Source of the DNA: Oscillospiraceae bacterium
GTDB taxonomy: Bacteria > Bacillota > Clostridia > Oscillospirales > CAG-272
Direction: 5' to 3'
DNA length: 64,000 bases
NCBI GenBank assembly: GCA_015063795.1
Contig: SVTL01000006.1
Coordinates: forward strand, 38,366-102,365
Within the stretch, counting starts at the first letter, position 1, and each line of letters begins with the position of its first letter. Positions 1-8,258 of the stretch are shown here, piece after piece. Below the pieces are notes generated by a model, which was not told where the DNA came from, searched no databases, and saw only the letters and a list, made by a program, of their open reading frames with translations. The translations under genes and the position numbers were made by a program.

Positions 1-531
1 GCGTTGGCGGATCAGCGCTTTGTCATATTCCACCGCCAGAATCTCGTTGGGACGGGTGGGGAAAAAGTCTTCCTGAAAAAGCGAACGGTAAACGGCTTCG
101 CGGGCGCGGGGGAAGGAGAGATCGGGGTGCATTTTCAAAAAGGCCGACAAGGTCTCTTCAAAGGTCTTAGAAAGCAGACGGCGCGCGCAGGCTTCGATGG
201 CTTCTCCCGATTCTCTTTCGCTTCCGAAGCAGAGGTGATCCACTTTTCCCAAGGAGGTCAAAAGCGAAACGCCGCTTTCGGCAAACACCTCGGCGGGAGC
301 GCAGGAAAAGGGGTAGGGCAGCTCCAGCACCAGATCGCTTCCGCCGGCGATGGCGGTCTTCGCACGGTCGTAAGGCGGCAGAAGCGCCGGCTCCCCACGC
401 TGAACAAAGCAGCCGCTCATCAGCGAGAGGATGCAGACCTCCTCGTCAAAAAGCGAGCGGATCTGAGCGATCTGCTTGGCGTGACCGCGGTGAAAGGGAT
501 TGTATTCGCAGATAATTGCGCAGATTTTCAT
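1..531 (-). CDS. tmcAL: tRNA(Met) cytidine acetate ligase, N-terminal part (cut by window edge)
   Basis: The reverse strand starts with ATG at 531 and stays open for 177 codons to the window edge, so only the N-terminal part is present. The protein begins MKICAIICEYNPFHRGH, the nucleotidyltransferase-fold start of the YlbM/TmcAL family with its HxGH-type motif, and continues with LMSGCFVQRGEPALL and GGSDLVLELPY, both typical of the family. The family uses ATP and acetate to make N4-acetylcytidine at the wobble position of elongator tRNA-Met in the cytoplasm. It is divergent from ackA, which makes acetyl phosphate; that pairing is suggestive but may be chance. The family assignment is firm; the rest of the gene lies outside the window. 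Confidence 0.9.
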   Translation of the reverse strand, partial: MKICAIICEYNPFHRGHAKQIAQIRSLFDEEVCILSLMSGCFVQRGEPALLPPYDRAKTAIAGGSDLVLELPYPFSCAPAEVFAESGVSLLTSLGKVDHLCFGSERESGEAIEACARRLLSKTFEETLSAFLKMHPDLSFPRAREAVYRSLFQEDFFPTRPNEILAVEYDKALIRQR

Positions 532-572
532 CTTTTTTTCCGAAATTCCTTCAAAAATTTTCTTTTGATGTA

Positions 573-601
573 TTGTAATTATAAAATAAATCATGTATAA
601 T
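573..601 (+). promoter_or_regulatory. sigma-A-type promoter of ackA
   Basis: A TTGTAA box at 573-578 and a perfect TATAAT at 596-601 are separated by 17 bases, in the AT-rich gap between tmcAL and ackA. The start codon at 653 follows with a TTTGGAGG ribosome binding site. Confidence 0.75.
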
Positions 602-652
602 ATCAATATTAAAATGAAAATTTAACACAACTTTTGGAGGTTACATAACAAA

Positions 653-1858
653 ATGAATGTACTTGTTGTCAATGCGGGAAGCTCGTCGCTGAAGTACCAG
701 CTTTTCGACACCAATACCATGAAGGTAAATGCAAAGGGCCTTTGCGAAAGAATCGGTCTCGACGGCGGCCGCATCGAGCATAAGCAGGCCGATGGCACCA
801 AAACGTCCCGCGAGATCAATATGCCCAACCATGCTGTGGCAACCAAGGTTCTGGTTGATACGCTGACCGATCCCGAGATCGGCTGCATCAAGTCCATGGA
901 CGAGATCGAGGCTGTCGGTCACCGTGTCGTTCACGGCGGTTCCTACTTCTCTGAGTCGGTTGTTGTGACGCCCGATGTCATTTCCAAGCTGGAGAAGTGC
1001 ATGGATCTGGCTCCTCTGCACACCGGTCCCCACCTGATGGGTATCCAGGGCTGTACCGAGGTCATGCCCAATGTTCCCCAGGTCCTCGTGTTTGATACCG
1101 CATTCCATCAGACCATGCCCAAGGAGAGCTACTTCTATCCGCTGTCCTACGACATGTATGAAAACTACGGCATCCGCCGTTACGGTGCTCACGGCACCTC
1201 TCACCGCTATGTTGCCGGCGAGATGATCAAGATCCTCGGCAAGGCCGAAGGCACCAAGATCGTCACCTGCCACCTGGGCAACGGCTCCTCCATCTCGGCT
1301 GTCAAGGACGGCAAGGTGCTGGACACCTCCATGGGCTTCACGCCTCTGGCCGGTGTGGAGATGGGTACCCGCTGCGGTGACATCGACCCCGCCATCGTTC
1401 CCTTCATCATGGAGAAGACCGGCATGACGCCCGCTCAGATGAACGAATACATGAACAAGAAGTGCGGCTTCTTGGGCGTTTCCGGCGTGTCCAGCGATGC
1501 GCGCGACATCGAAAAAGGAATCTCCGAGGGCAACGAGCGCTGCAAGCTGGCCTTTGATATTCTTGTTTATCAGATCCGCAAGTACATCGGCGCTTACGCC
1601 GCTGCCATGAACGGTCTGGATGCCATCGTCTTCACCGCCGGCCTCGGCGAAAACAGCACCACGCTCCGCGAGGCTGTTTGCTCGAACATGGACTTCTACG
1701 GCATCGAGCTGGATAAGGCTGTCAACGACAAGGCCAAGGTCCAGTCCAACATCATCAAGCTGTCCACCGATTCGTCCAAGGTCAAGGTCTACCTGATCCC
1801 CACCAACGAAGAGCTGGTCATCGCTTCCGACACCGAGAGACTGGTCAAGGCTCTGTAA
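653..1858 (+). CDS. ackA: Acetate kinase
   Basis: This 401-residue protein has the usual full length of acetate kinase. It begins MNVLVVNAGSSSLKYQLFD, the N-terminal phosphate-binding signature, and also has VGHRVVHGG, the HGTSHRY segment, CHLGNGSS and the adenosine-binding FTAGLGEN near the C-terminus. It interconverts acetyl phosphate plus ADP with acetate plus ATP, the last step of acetate fermentation in the cytoplasm. No phosphotransacetylase gene is adjacent, so it is monocistronic here, with its own promoter and terminator. The ATG at 653 is preceded by a strong GGAGG. It fits metabolically with the PFOR gene about 2 kb downstream. Confidence 0.97.
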   Translation: MNVLVVNAGSSSLKYQLFDTNTMKVNAKGLCERIGLDGGRIEHKQADGTKTSREINMPNHAVATKVLVDTLTDPEIGCIKSMDEIEAVGHRVVHGGSYFSESVVVTPDVISKLEKCMDLAPLHTGPHLMGIQGCTEVMPNVPQVLVFDTAFHQTMPKESYFYPLSYDMYENYGIRRYGAHGTSHRYVAGEMIKILGKAEGTKIVTCHLGNGSSISAVKDGKVLDTSMGFTPLAGVEMGTRCGDIDPAIVPFIMEKTGMTPAQMNEYMNKKCGFLGVSGVSSDARDIEKGISEGNERCKLAFDILVYQIRKYIGAYAAAMNGLDAIVFTAGLGENSTTLREAVCSNMDFYGIELDKAVNDKAKVQSNIIKLSTDSSKVKVYLIPTNEELVIASDTERLVKAL

Positions 1859-1881
1859 GAAGCGGAAACACAAAAGAAAAG

Positions 1882-1917
1882 CGCGGTACGGCCAAAACGG
1901 TCATACCGCGTTTTTTT
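1882..1917 (+). terminator. Intrinsic terminator after ackA
   Basis: CGCGGTA at 1882-1888 pairs with TACCGCG at 1904-1910 and is followed by seven T. It lies 23 bases after the ackA stop. Confidence 0.85.
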
Positions 1918-2070
1918 GTTATTCCACTGCAAAAGAGGTCCATATAAGGCAATCGTATGAAAAAGCAGTCTGTGGCGTTCGCTGCGAGGACAGACGTTCC
2001 CCACAGCGATGAGGAAAAACTGCGCTTGACCGCTATTTTCTTTGGTGCAACGCCATGCTTGCAAACGGGT

Positions 2071-2790
2071 CTATGTATCGAATCTGCCTATGTAGCAATT
2101 GACAACAAACGGCAACTCGGCCGGTCCTTTTGCAAAATGCCTTTTGAAAACAGTTTTGCGATGAAGCACAAACTCGTCAAAGTTCGCATCCTTTGGCAAA
2201 GGCGCCGTTGCGGAAGAAAGCAAATGGCGAATATACCTTTCTTCATCAAAGGATTGTGTATATTCAAAGCAGACGTGTTCCATAAAACCTTCCCCAAAGA
2301 ACGCTTTTGCATCATTCAAATCCTGCTCTAAACAATGATTGATTTTCTCAATTTGCTTGTCTGCTTCGGTATTGTTGGCGATTCTTAAAAGAGCTACGTT
2401 CTTTTTATGTTTCAATATGCGCTTGCATTCTGCGCGGAAATTTTCTTTCTCAAACCAATGAAACGCCGTACCGACAACCACAGCATCGCAAGAACATGAT
2501 GGAATACCGGTTTTTTCAGCAGAGGTTTTAAAAAATGTAACCTTGGAAAATCGGGACAACTGCTTGTTGCATTCCAAAAACATATCTTCGTTTGGCTCTA
2601 CCGCGTATGCCGAACAGCCAAATTCAAGAAAAGGCTTTGTCAGTATTCCGGTTCCTGCGCCAATATCGGCTATGACACTGTCAGAGCTCAAATTGAATTG
2701 TTTGATCAGATAATCGATGCACTCTTGTGGGTAGGTCGGTCGGCTGTTGTAGAATTGCGCTTTTCCGTTGAATTGGGTTTCATGAGCCAT
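2071..2790 (-). CDS. Class I SAM-dependent methyltransferase
   Basis: This 239-residue protein carries the SAM-binding motif I IADIGAGTGIL at residues 40-50 and the acidic motif II VEPNEDM about 20 residues later, as in small Methyltransf_11/25 enzymes. The segment DAVVVGTAFHWF resembles motif IV of the same class. The substrate cannot be told from sequence. Codon use is clearly AT-richer than ackA or nifJ on either side, and it overlaps the end of the four-helix bundle gene by 11 bases, so the two are probably cotranscribed on the minus strand as an accessory unit next to tRNA-Trp. Confidence 0.85.
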   Translation of the reverse strand: MAHETQFNGKAQFYNSRPTYPQECIDYLIKQFNLSSDSVIADIGAGTGILTKPFLEFGCSAYAVEPNEDMFLECNKQLSRFSKVTFFKTSAEKTGIPSCSCDAVVVGTAFHWFEKENFRAECKRILKHKKNVALLRIANNTEADKQIEKINHCLEQDLNDAKAFFGEGFMEHVCFEYTQSFDEERYIRHLLSSATAPLPKDANFDEFVLHRKTVFKRHFAKGPAELPFVVNCYIGRFDT

Positions 2791-3133
2791 TCTTGTTCTC
2801 CTTTGCTGTGGTGATAGAGGCGATCAAAATCCGTTTCACCTCAACACATCTGTCAAGAATAGTCTTGTCGTAATAATATCCGCTTTCAATCAAAAGTTCA
2901 AGCCAATATTCTGTTTCGGAGCATTCCTTGAGGGCGATATGTAGCTTTGCCACAAAATCCGCTTTGCCGTGTGCATAAAAGGCTTCGCGGATATTCGCGC
3001 CGATACTTGTTCCCGAACGCAAAAACTGATTGATCAACGAACTTTCACATTTTGCCTCGCGCAAAACTCTGCATGCGCGTATTACCTCTAAAGCAAATGC
3101 TTTCGATTTTATCATCAACGGACTTTCAGCCAT
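2780..3133 (-). CDS. Four-helix bundle protein (S23/IVS-type family)
   Basis: This 117-residue protein matches the four-helix bundle family first seen inside 23S rRNA intervening sequences. It shows the typical FLRSGTSIGANIREA motif in the middle and the later LHIALKECSETEYWL segment. The function of the family is unknown. The ATG at 3133 was chosen over an in-frame GTG at 3142 because AAGGAGG sits eight bases upstream of it. The gene is AT-rich, overlaps the downstream methyltransferase and lies beside a tRNA, a setting consistent with horizontal acquisition. Confidence 0.85.
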   Translation of the reverse strand: MAESPLMIKSKAFALEVIRACRVLREAKCESSLINQFLRSGTSIGANIREAFYAHGKADFVAKLHIALKECSETEYWLELLIESGYYYDKTILDRCVEVKRILIASITTAKENKNGS

Positions 3134-3200
3134 ATCACACACCTCCTTTTAATTTTACTCCATTATACCATAAAACCTATTACTTTTCAACCTTCATAAT

Positions 3201-3229
3201 AAAAAATGCTTTTCGCCTTGGCGAAAAGC
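3201..3229 (-). terminator. Hairpin with T-run, minus strand, downstream of tRNA-Trp
   Basis: GCTTTTCG at 3208-3215 pairs with CGAAAAGC at 3222-3229. Read on the minus strand it is followed by ATTTTTT, so it can end transcripts leaving the tRNA region before the four-helix bundle gene. Confidence 0.6.
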
Positions 3230-3236
3230 TACCTTA

Positions 3237-3320
3237 CTTCTTCACTATTCACTATTACCTATTACTTTCCAAAAGCCTTCTCGGACGGATTTAGTGAAAA
3301 GTGAAAAGTGAAAAAGTAAA
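3237..3320. repeat. Low-complexity TTCACTA / GTGAAAA repeats
   Basis: TTCACTAT is repeated at 3240-3256 and GTGAAAA occurs in tandem at 3295-3315, roughly complementary to the first block. ACCTATTACTTT occurs at 3175-3186 and again at 3257-3268. No gene is seen in this stretch. Confidence 0.6.
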
Positions 3321-3350
3321 AACCTTCTCGAACTTCGTCCGAGAAGGTTT
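3320..3350. terminator. Strong hairpin at the 3' end of tRNA-Trp
   Basis: AAACCTTCTCG at 3320-3330 pairs with CGAGAAGGTTT at 3340-3350, and both sides end in T-rich tracts on their own strand. It starts directly after the CCA of the tRNA on the minus strand and is probably its terminator. Confidence 0.8.
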
Positions 3351-3351
3351 T

Positions 3352-3427
3352 TGGCAGGGGCACAAAGGATCGAACTCTGGACACGCGGTTTTGGAGACCG
3401 CTGCTCTACCAGCTGAGCTATACCCCT
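3352..3427 (-). tRNA. tRNA-Trp (anticodon CCA)
   Basis: The 76-base reverse-strand sequence folds as a cloverleaf. The acceptor stem AGGGGTA pairs with TGCCCCT, the D-arm contains TAGCTCAGCTGGTAGAGCA, the anticodon stem GCGGT/ACCGC holds the loop CTCCAAA with anticodon CCA, and the T-arm contains AGAGTTCGATCCTTT. The discriminator is G and the 3' CCA is encoded. CCA reads UGG, so the tRNA carries tryptophan. It has its own consensus promoter and a hairpin terminator, so it is a solitary tRNA unit. Confidence 0.96.
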
Positions 3428-3441
3428 ATTTAACAATCGCT

Positions 3442-3470
3442 ATTATACCATACTTTTTCCGCTTTTGCAA
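3442..3470 (-). promoter_or_regulatory. Promoter of tRNA-Trp
   Basis: On the minus strand TTGCAA (3470-3465) and TATAAT (3447-3442) are 17 bases apart, 15 bases ahead of the first tRNA base. Confidence 0.85.
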
Positions 3471-3543
3471 GCCCTTTTTCAAAAAAAATGATTTTTTTGT
3501 GTTTCCTCTGTGCCGAAAACGCGCGCGGCAGACATTGCCGGTG

Positions 3544-3549
3544 TATAAT
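3544..3549 (+). promoter_or_regulatory. -10 element upstream of nifJ
   Basis: A perfect TATAAT preceded by TG lies 78 bases before the nifJ start codon. No convincing -35 box is seen 17 bases upstream, so the promoter may need an activator. The leader holds a small CCATC/GATGG hairpin at about 3591-3607. Confidence 0.45.
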
Positions 3550-3626
3550 TCTCTTTCTTCGGCGAATAGATAGTAAAGAAAGAAACAGTATCCATCAAAA
3601 AACGATGGCTTTGCGGAGGAAACACT

Positions 3627-6600
3627 ATGGCACGAAAAGTAAAAACCATGGACGGCAACCACGCCGCGGCATATGTCTCGTATGCGTTCACCGAGGTGGC
3701 GGGCATCTACCCCATCACGCCGTCCAGCCCCATGGCCGATTATGTGGACAAATGGTCGGCGCAGGGAAAGAAAAACCTGTTCGGCACCCAGGTACGGGTG
3801 AGCGAGATGCAGTCAGAGGCGGGGGCGGCGGGAACGGTCCACGGTGCCCTGAGCGCAGGGGCGCTGACGACCACCTACACCTCCTCGCAGGGGCTTTTGC
3901 TGATGATCCCCAACATGTACAAGATCGCGGGCGAGCTGATGCCCTGCGTTTTTCACGTGGCCGCGCGCAGCATTGCCACCCACGCTCTGAGCATCTTCGG
4001 CGACCACTCCGACGTTTACGCCTGCCGTCAGACCGGCTTTGCCATGCTGGCCGAGAGCAATCCGCAGGAGGTGATGGACCTCAGTGCGGTGGCGCACCTG
4101 GCAACGCTGCGCGGCCGCGTCCCCTTCCTCAGCTTTTTTGACGGCTTCCGCACCTCCCACGAGATCCAGAAGATCAGGCTGTGGGAGTATGCTGAGCTGA
4201 AGGAGCTTTGCGACATGGAGGCGGTGGAGGCCTTCCGCAAGCGGTCGCTGAATCCCGAGCGCGCCGCCATGAGAGGCTCCCATGAAAACGGCGACATCTT
4301 CTTCCAGCACCGCGAGGCCGCCAACCGCTATTACGACCGCCTGCCAGCCGTGGTCGAGCAGTATATGAACGAGGTCAACCGCCGCCTCGGCACCGACTAC
4401 CGCCTGTTCAACTATCACGGCGCTCCCGATGCCGAGCGTGTGGTGGTGGCCATGGGCTCGGTGTGCGACGTGGCGGAGGAGGTGGTGGACTACCTGCTGG
4501 CGCGAGGCGAAAAGGTGGGACTGGTGAAGGTCCGTCTCTACCGTCCGTTCAGCGCGGAAAAGCTGGCGGAGGCTCTGCCGCAGACCGTTCGGACCATTGC
4601 CGTCCTCGACCGCACCAAGGAGCCGGGCGCGGCGGGGGAGCCGCTGTATCTGGACGTGGTGGCGGCGCTGGATGCCGTCGGACGGCAGGCAAGAGTGATC
4701 GGCGGGCGGTACGGCATCGGTTCGAAGGATACGCCTCCCTCCTCGCTGCTGGCGGTGTTTGAGGAGATGAAGAAGGAGAGCCCCAAATCGCCCTTCACCG
4801 TGGGGATCCGCGACGATGTGACGCATCTGTCCCTGGAGGAAAAACAGTCTCCGAGCACGGTTCCGTCCGGGACAAAGGAATGCAAATTCTGGGGCATCGG
4901 CGGCGATGGCACGGTAGGCGCCAACAAAAACGCCATCAAGATCATCGGAGATCACACCGATCAGTTCGTGCAGGCCTATTTTCAGTACGATTCGAAGAAA
5001 AACGGCGGCGTTACCATCTCGCACCTGCGCTTCGGTCCGTCGCCCATCAAGAGCCCGTATTATATCCACAAGGCCGATTTTGTCGCCTGCCACAACCCCA
5101 CGTATGTGACCAAGGGCTATCCGATGGTCTACGATGTGAAAAAGGGCGGCACCTTCCTCATCAACTGTCCCTGGTCGGAAGAGGAGCTGGAGAAGCATAT
5201 GCCGGAGAGGGCTAAGCGGTATATCGCCGACAACGGCATTCGGTTGTATACGGTCAACGCCTCCAAGCTGGCTGAGCAGATCGGCATGGGGCGTCGGGTG
5301 AACACCATTTTGCAGGCGGCGTTTTTTGCGCTGTCGGGAATCATGGAGGTGGAAAAGGCGGTCAGACTGATGAAGGAGGCGGCCACCGACACCTATTGGA
5401 ACAAGGGGCAGGATGTGGTGGAGAGAAACCACCGCGCCATCGAGCTGGGAGCGGCTGCGCCGGTAAGGGTGGAGATCCCCGCCTCGTGGGCAAAGGCATC
5501 GCCCGAGGAGGCAAGGAGCGAATGCGATCAGAAAAGGGACCGCCTGAGCGATATGGTGGACCGCGTGACGCGGCCGGTGGCCATGATGAGCGGAGACGAT
5601 CTGCCGGTGTCGGTGTTTGTTGAGCACGAGGACGGTACGTTTGAACTGGGGGCTTCCGCCTACGAAAAGCGCGGCGTGGCTCTCACCGTGCCGTCGTGGG
5701 TGGAGGAGACCTGCATCAAATGCAACCGCTGTGCCTTCGTCTGCCCCCACGCCACCATCCGTCCCTTTGCTCTTTCTAAGCAGGAGGCGGCCAAGGCGCC
5801 GAAGCATATGCAAGTTTCCCCCACACCCGTCGCCAAGACCGACTATGCCTATGCCATCGCCATCTCCCCGCTGGATTGCATGGGATGCGGTCTCTGCATC
5901 GAGATCTGCCCCACCGATTCGCTGAAGCCGGTGCCGAGGGAGTCGCAGGCGGCGGAGCAGGAGGTGTTTGCTTACTGCGTGGAGAATGTGTCTGAAAAGG
6001 AGGGGGTGGCGTCCAATGCCAATGCGGTCAGCGTGCCGTATAAGAAGCCTCTTCTGGAGTTCCCCGGCTCCTGCGCGGGGTGCGGCGAGACCTCTTATGC
6101 CCGCCTGATCACCCAGCTCTTCGGCGATCGGATGTATATTGCCAATGCCACCGGCTGCTCCTCCATCTGGGGCGGTGAGGCGGCGGCCTGCCCGTATACG
6201 GTCAACCATGCCGGGCGCGGTCCTGCCTGGGGCAATTCGCTCTTTGAGGACAACGCCGAGTATGGCTATGGTCTGTATCTGGGGCAGAAGACGATCCGTG
6301 ACAGCCTGATCTCGAAGATCGGGACGCTTTTGATGGACAAAAAGGGCGGCGAGACGTTCAAGGCGGCCGCGGAGGACTATCTGGCAACCAAAGAGGACAG
6401 CGATGCCAACGCCGCAGCCACGCTTGTGTTGCTTAAGGAGCTGGCGGTGATGGCGGAAAACGGCGAAACGAGCGCGGGCGAGATTTTGAAGCAGGCGGAG
6501 TACCTGTCGAAAAAATCGGTCTGGATCTTTGGCGGCGACGGCTGGGCGTATGACATCGGCTTCGGCGGGCTTGACCATGTGCTGGCCTCGGGGGAGGATG

Positions 6601-7169
6601 TGAATGTGATGGTCTTTGACACCGAGGTCTATTCCAACACGGGCGGGCAGATGTCCAAGGCCTCAAGTCTGGGACAGATCGCGCAGTTTGCGGCTGGGGG
6701 CAAGACGGTGCCCAAAAAGAAGCTGGCGGAGATGATGATGACGTATGGCTCTGTGTATGTGGCGCAGATCGCCATGGGCGCCGATTTCAATCAGACGCTG
6801 ACCGCTCTGAAAGAGGCGGAGGCTTACCGCGGGCCGTCGCTGATCGTGGCCTATTCGCCGTGTGAATTGCACAACATCAAGGGCGGCATGATCAATGCCC
6901 AAAAGGAGATCAAGCGGGCGGTGGACTGCGGCTATTGGCCGTTGTTCCGCTTCCATCCGGGGCGGAGAGACGAGGGGAAGAATCCCTTTGTTTTGGACAG
7001 CAAGCCGCCGCAGGGCGATTTCCGCGCCTTTTTGATGGGCGAGGCACGCTTTTCCGCGCTGGCCAGATCCTCCCCCGAACGGGCGGAGCGGCTGTTTGTA
7101 CAGGCGGAGGAGGCGGCCAAAGCGTCGCGGCTTCATCTGGAGCGTCTGCAGAAGCTGTATGAGCCTTGA
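3627..7169 (+). CDS. nifJ: Pyruvate:ferredoxin (flavodoxin) oxidoreductase
   Basis: This 1180-residue single-chain PFOR oxidises pyruvate and CoA to acetyl-CoA, CO2 and reduced ferredoxin, the entry to acetate and H2 metabolism in anaerobes. The N-terminal pyruvate-binding domain starts MARKVKTMDGNHAAAY and has GIYPITPSSPMAD. The middle gamma domain has GIGGDGTVGANKNAIK. A two-cluster ferredoxin domain has CIKCNRCAFVCPH from residue 696 and CMGCGLCIEICPT from residue 751. The C-terminal TPP domain has CAGCGET near 816, GGDGWAYDIG near 969 and YSNTGGQMSKAS. All expected cysteines are present and the length is normal. The ATG at 3627 follows GCGGAGG. The gene stands alone with its own terminator. 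Confidence 0.97.
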   Translation: MARKVKTMDGNHAAAYVSYAFTEVAGIYPITPSSPMADYVDKWSAQGKKNLFGTQVRVSEMQSEAGAAGTVHGALSAGALTTTYTSSQGLLLMIPNMYKIAGELMPCVFHVAARSIATHALSIFGDHSDVYACRQTGFAMLAESNPQEVMDLSAVAHLATLRGRVPFLSFFDGFRTSHEIQKIRLWEYAELKELCDMEAVEAFRKRSLNPERAAMRGSHENGDIFFQHREAANRYYDRLPAVVEQYMNEVNRRLGTDYRLFNYHGAPDAERVVVAMGSVCDVAEEVVDYLLARGEKVGLVKVRLYRPFSAEKLAEALPQTVRTIAVLDRTKEPGAAGEPLYLDVVAALDAVGRQARVIGGRYGIGSKDTPPSSLLAVFEEMKKESPKSPFTVGIRDDVTHLSLEEKQSPSTVPSGTKECKFWGIGGDGTVGANKNAIKIIGDHTDQFVQAYFQYDSKKNGGVTISHLRFGPSPIKSPYYIHKADFVACHNPTYVTKGYPMVYDVKKGGTFLINCPWSEEELEKHMPERAKRYIADNGIRLYTVNASKLAEQIGMGRRVNTILQAAFFALSGIMEVEKAVRLMKEAATDTYWNKGQDVVERNHRAIELGAAAPVRVEIPASWAKASPEEARSECDQKRDRLSDMVDRVTRPVAMMSGDDLPVSVFVEHEDGTFELGASAYEKRGVALTVPSWVEETCIKCNRCAFVCPHATIRPFALSKQEAAKAPKHMQVSPTPVAKTDYAYAIAISPLDCMGCGLCIEICPTDSLKPVPRESQAAEQEVFAYCVENVSEKEGVASNANAVSVPYKKPLLEFPGSCAGCGETSYARLITQLFGDRMYIANATGCSSIWGGEAAACPYTVNHAGRGPAWGNSLFEDNAEYGYGLYLGQKTIRDSLISKIGTLLMDKKGGETFKAAAEDYLATKEDSDANAAATLVLLKELAVMAENGETSAGEILKQAEYLSKKSVWIFGGDGWAYDIGFGGLDHVLASGEDVNVMVFDTEVYSNTGGQMSKASSLGQIAQFAAGGKTVPKKKLAEMMMTYGSVYVAQIAMGADFNQTLTALKEAEAYRGPSLIVAYSPCELHNIKGGMINAQKEIKRAVDCGYWPLFRFHPGRRDEGKNPFVLDSKPPQGDFRAFLMGEARFSALARSSPERAERLFVQAEEAAKASRLHLERLQKLYEP

Positions 7170-7174
7170 TTTGC

Positions 7175-7215
7175 TGAAAGGGTGGTCGTTGTACCGATCA
7201 CCTTTTCTTTTTTTT
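7175..7215 (+). terminator. Intrinsic terminator after nifJ
   Basis: GAAAGGGTGGTCG pairs with CCGATCACCTTTTC through a short TTGTA loop, with some G-T pairs, and is followed by a run of T. Confidence 0.7.
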
Positions 7216-7232
7216 GTAAAAGGCGTTTTTCC

Positions 7233-7261
7233 TTGCAAAATCGACTGCAATGTGGTATGAT
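7233..7261 (+). promoter_or_regulatory. Promoter of the FliB-like gene
   Basis: TTGCAA at 7233-7238 and TATGAT at 7256-7261 are 17 bases apart, 42 bases before the start codon. Confidence 0.75.
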
Positions 7262-7303
7262 GAAAGGCGGAAAAACGATGCTTAAGAAGGAAGAAAGACT
7301 GCC

Positions 7304-8227
7304 ATGACGCTGTATGCCCCCTTGTATTACCAACGCTTTGCCTGCATTGCCGACCGTTGTCAGCACAGCTGCTGCATCGGCTGGGAGATCGATGTCGATC
7401 AAGCCACGCTGGCTGTGTACGAGTCCTGCACCGATGGCTACGGACAGACCGTCAGAGACAGCATCGAGCTTGGCGAAACGCCCCATTTCCGCTTGGGCGA
7501 GGGGGAAAAATGTCCGCATCTGCGGCACGACGGTCTTTGCCGCATCCTTCTTGAGATGGGGGAGGAGGCTCTGTGCGAGATCTGCCGCGAGCATCCGCGC
7601 TTTTACCACCGCACCGTCCGCGGTCTTGAGGTGGGTGTCGGGATGGCCTGCGAGGAGGCCTGCCGTCTGATCCTTTCTTCGGATGATTACGGGGAGTTTG
7701 CTCCGCTTGGCGAGAGCGCGGAGGGCGGGGAAGAGCCTTTGGTAGACACGCTTCCCCTGCGCGAACGGCTGTATGCGATCCTGTTCGATCCGTCTGTTGC
7801 CTATGACGAAAAGCTGGAGCGGCTGGCGGACATCGGCGGCGGTTCGCCCTGCATGAGCTCCGATGAGGCATGGCGTGCTCTTCTGCATTCGCTGGAGTAC
7901 CTGAACGAGGAGCACCGCACGCTGTTTGCCTGTTACACCTCCTTTCCGAAGCGGGAGCGACTGTGGGAAAAGCCGCTGGAGCGCGCGTTGGCCTATTGGA
8001 TCTTCCGCCATCTCACGCCCTCCTGCGATGAAGCGGAGCTTTGTTCTGCCATCGGCTTCTGCCTGTTCTGTGAGAGACTGCTGGCTTCGATGATCGCCGA
8101 GCAGAGAGCAACGGCGTTGGAGGAGGGAATCGAGCTGGCGCGGATCCTGTCGGAGGAGATCGAATATTCTCCTGAAAACACCGAATCGCTGCTGGCGGCC
8201 TTTGATTCGCTCGCCTTTCCATCTTGA
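7304..8227 (+). CDS. FliB-like cysteine-rich protein (flagellin lysine-N-methylase family)
   Basis: This 307-residue protein has the N-terminal cysteine array of the FliB/YkgJ-like group: C14, C19 and the pair C23-C24 in RFACIADRCQHSCCIGWEID, followed by KCPHLRHDGLCRI, LCEICREHPRFY and MACEEACRLI. The cysteines probably bind a metal cluster. In flagellated bacteria FliB methylates flagellin lysines, but no flagellar gene is seen in this window, so the substrate here may be another protein. The gene is monocistronic, with a promoter just upstream, and ends at the promoter of the next gene. Confidence 0.8.
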   Translation: MTLYAPLYYQRFACIADRCQHSCCIGWEIDVDQATLAVYESCTDGYGQTVRDSIELGETPHFRLGEGEKCPHLRHDGLCRILLEMGEEALCEICREHPRFYHRTVRGLEVGVGMACEEACRLILSSDDYGEFAPLGESAEGGEEPLVDTLPLRERLYAILFDPSVAYDEKLERLADIGGGSPCMSSDEAWRALLHSLEYLNEEHRTLFACYTSFPKRERLWEKPLERALAYWIFRHLTPSCDEAELCSAIGFCLFCERLLASMIAEQRATALEEGIELARILSEEIEYSPENTESLLAAFDSLAFPS

Positions 8228-8252
8228 CAAAAGAAGGCGCTTGTGCTATAAT
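8224..8252 (+). promoter_or_regulatory. Promoter of the ECF S-component/kinase operon
   Basis: A perfect TTGACA (8224-8229) and a perfect TATAAT (8247-8252) are 17 bases apart. The -35 box overlaps the stop codon of the preceding gene. Confidence 0.9.
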
Positions 8253-8258
8253 ATGCCT

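Noticed and set aside
641..1873. 410-residue minus-strand frame opposite ackA
   Set aside because: Its composition mirrors the ackA codons, it has no recognisable domain or ribosome binding site, and ackA is certain.
3175..3320. Attachment-site duplication of the tRNA-Trp 3' end
   Set aside because: The repeats near the tRNA do not match its 3' end, and no integrase gene is present.
3813..6578. 921-residue open frame on the minus strand, antisense to nifJ
   Set aside because: It is a shadow of the GC-rich nifJ codons: no ribosome binding site, Arg/His/Leu-rich composition without domains, and nifJ has all its expected motifs.
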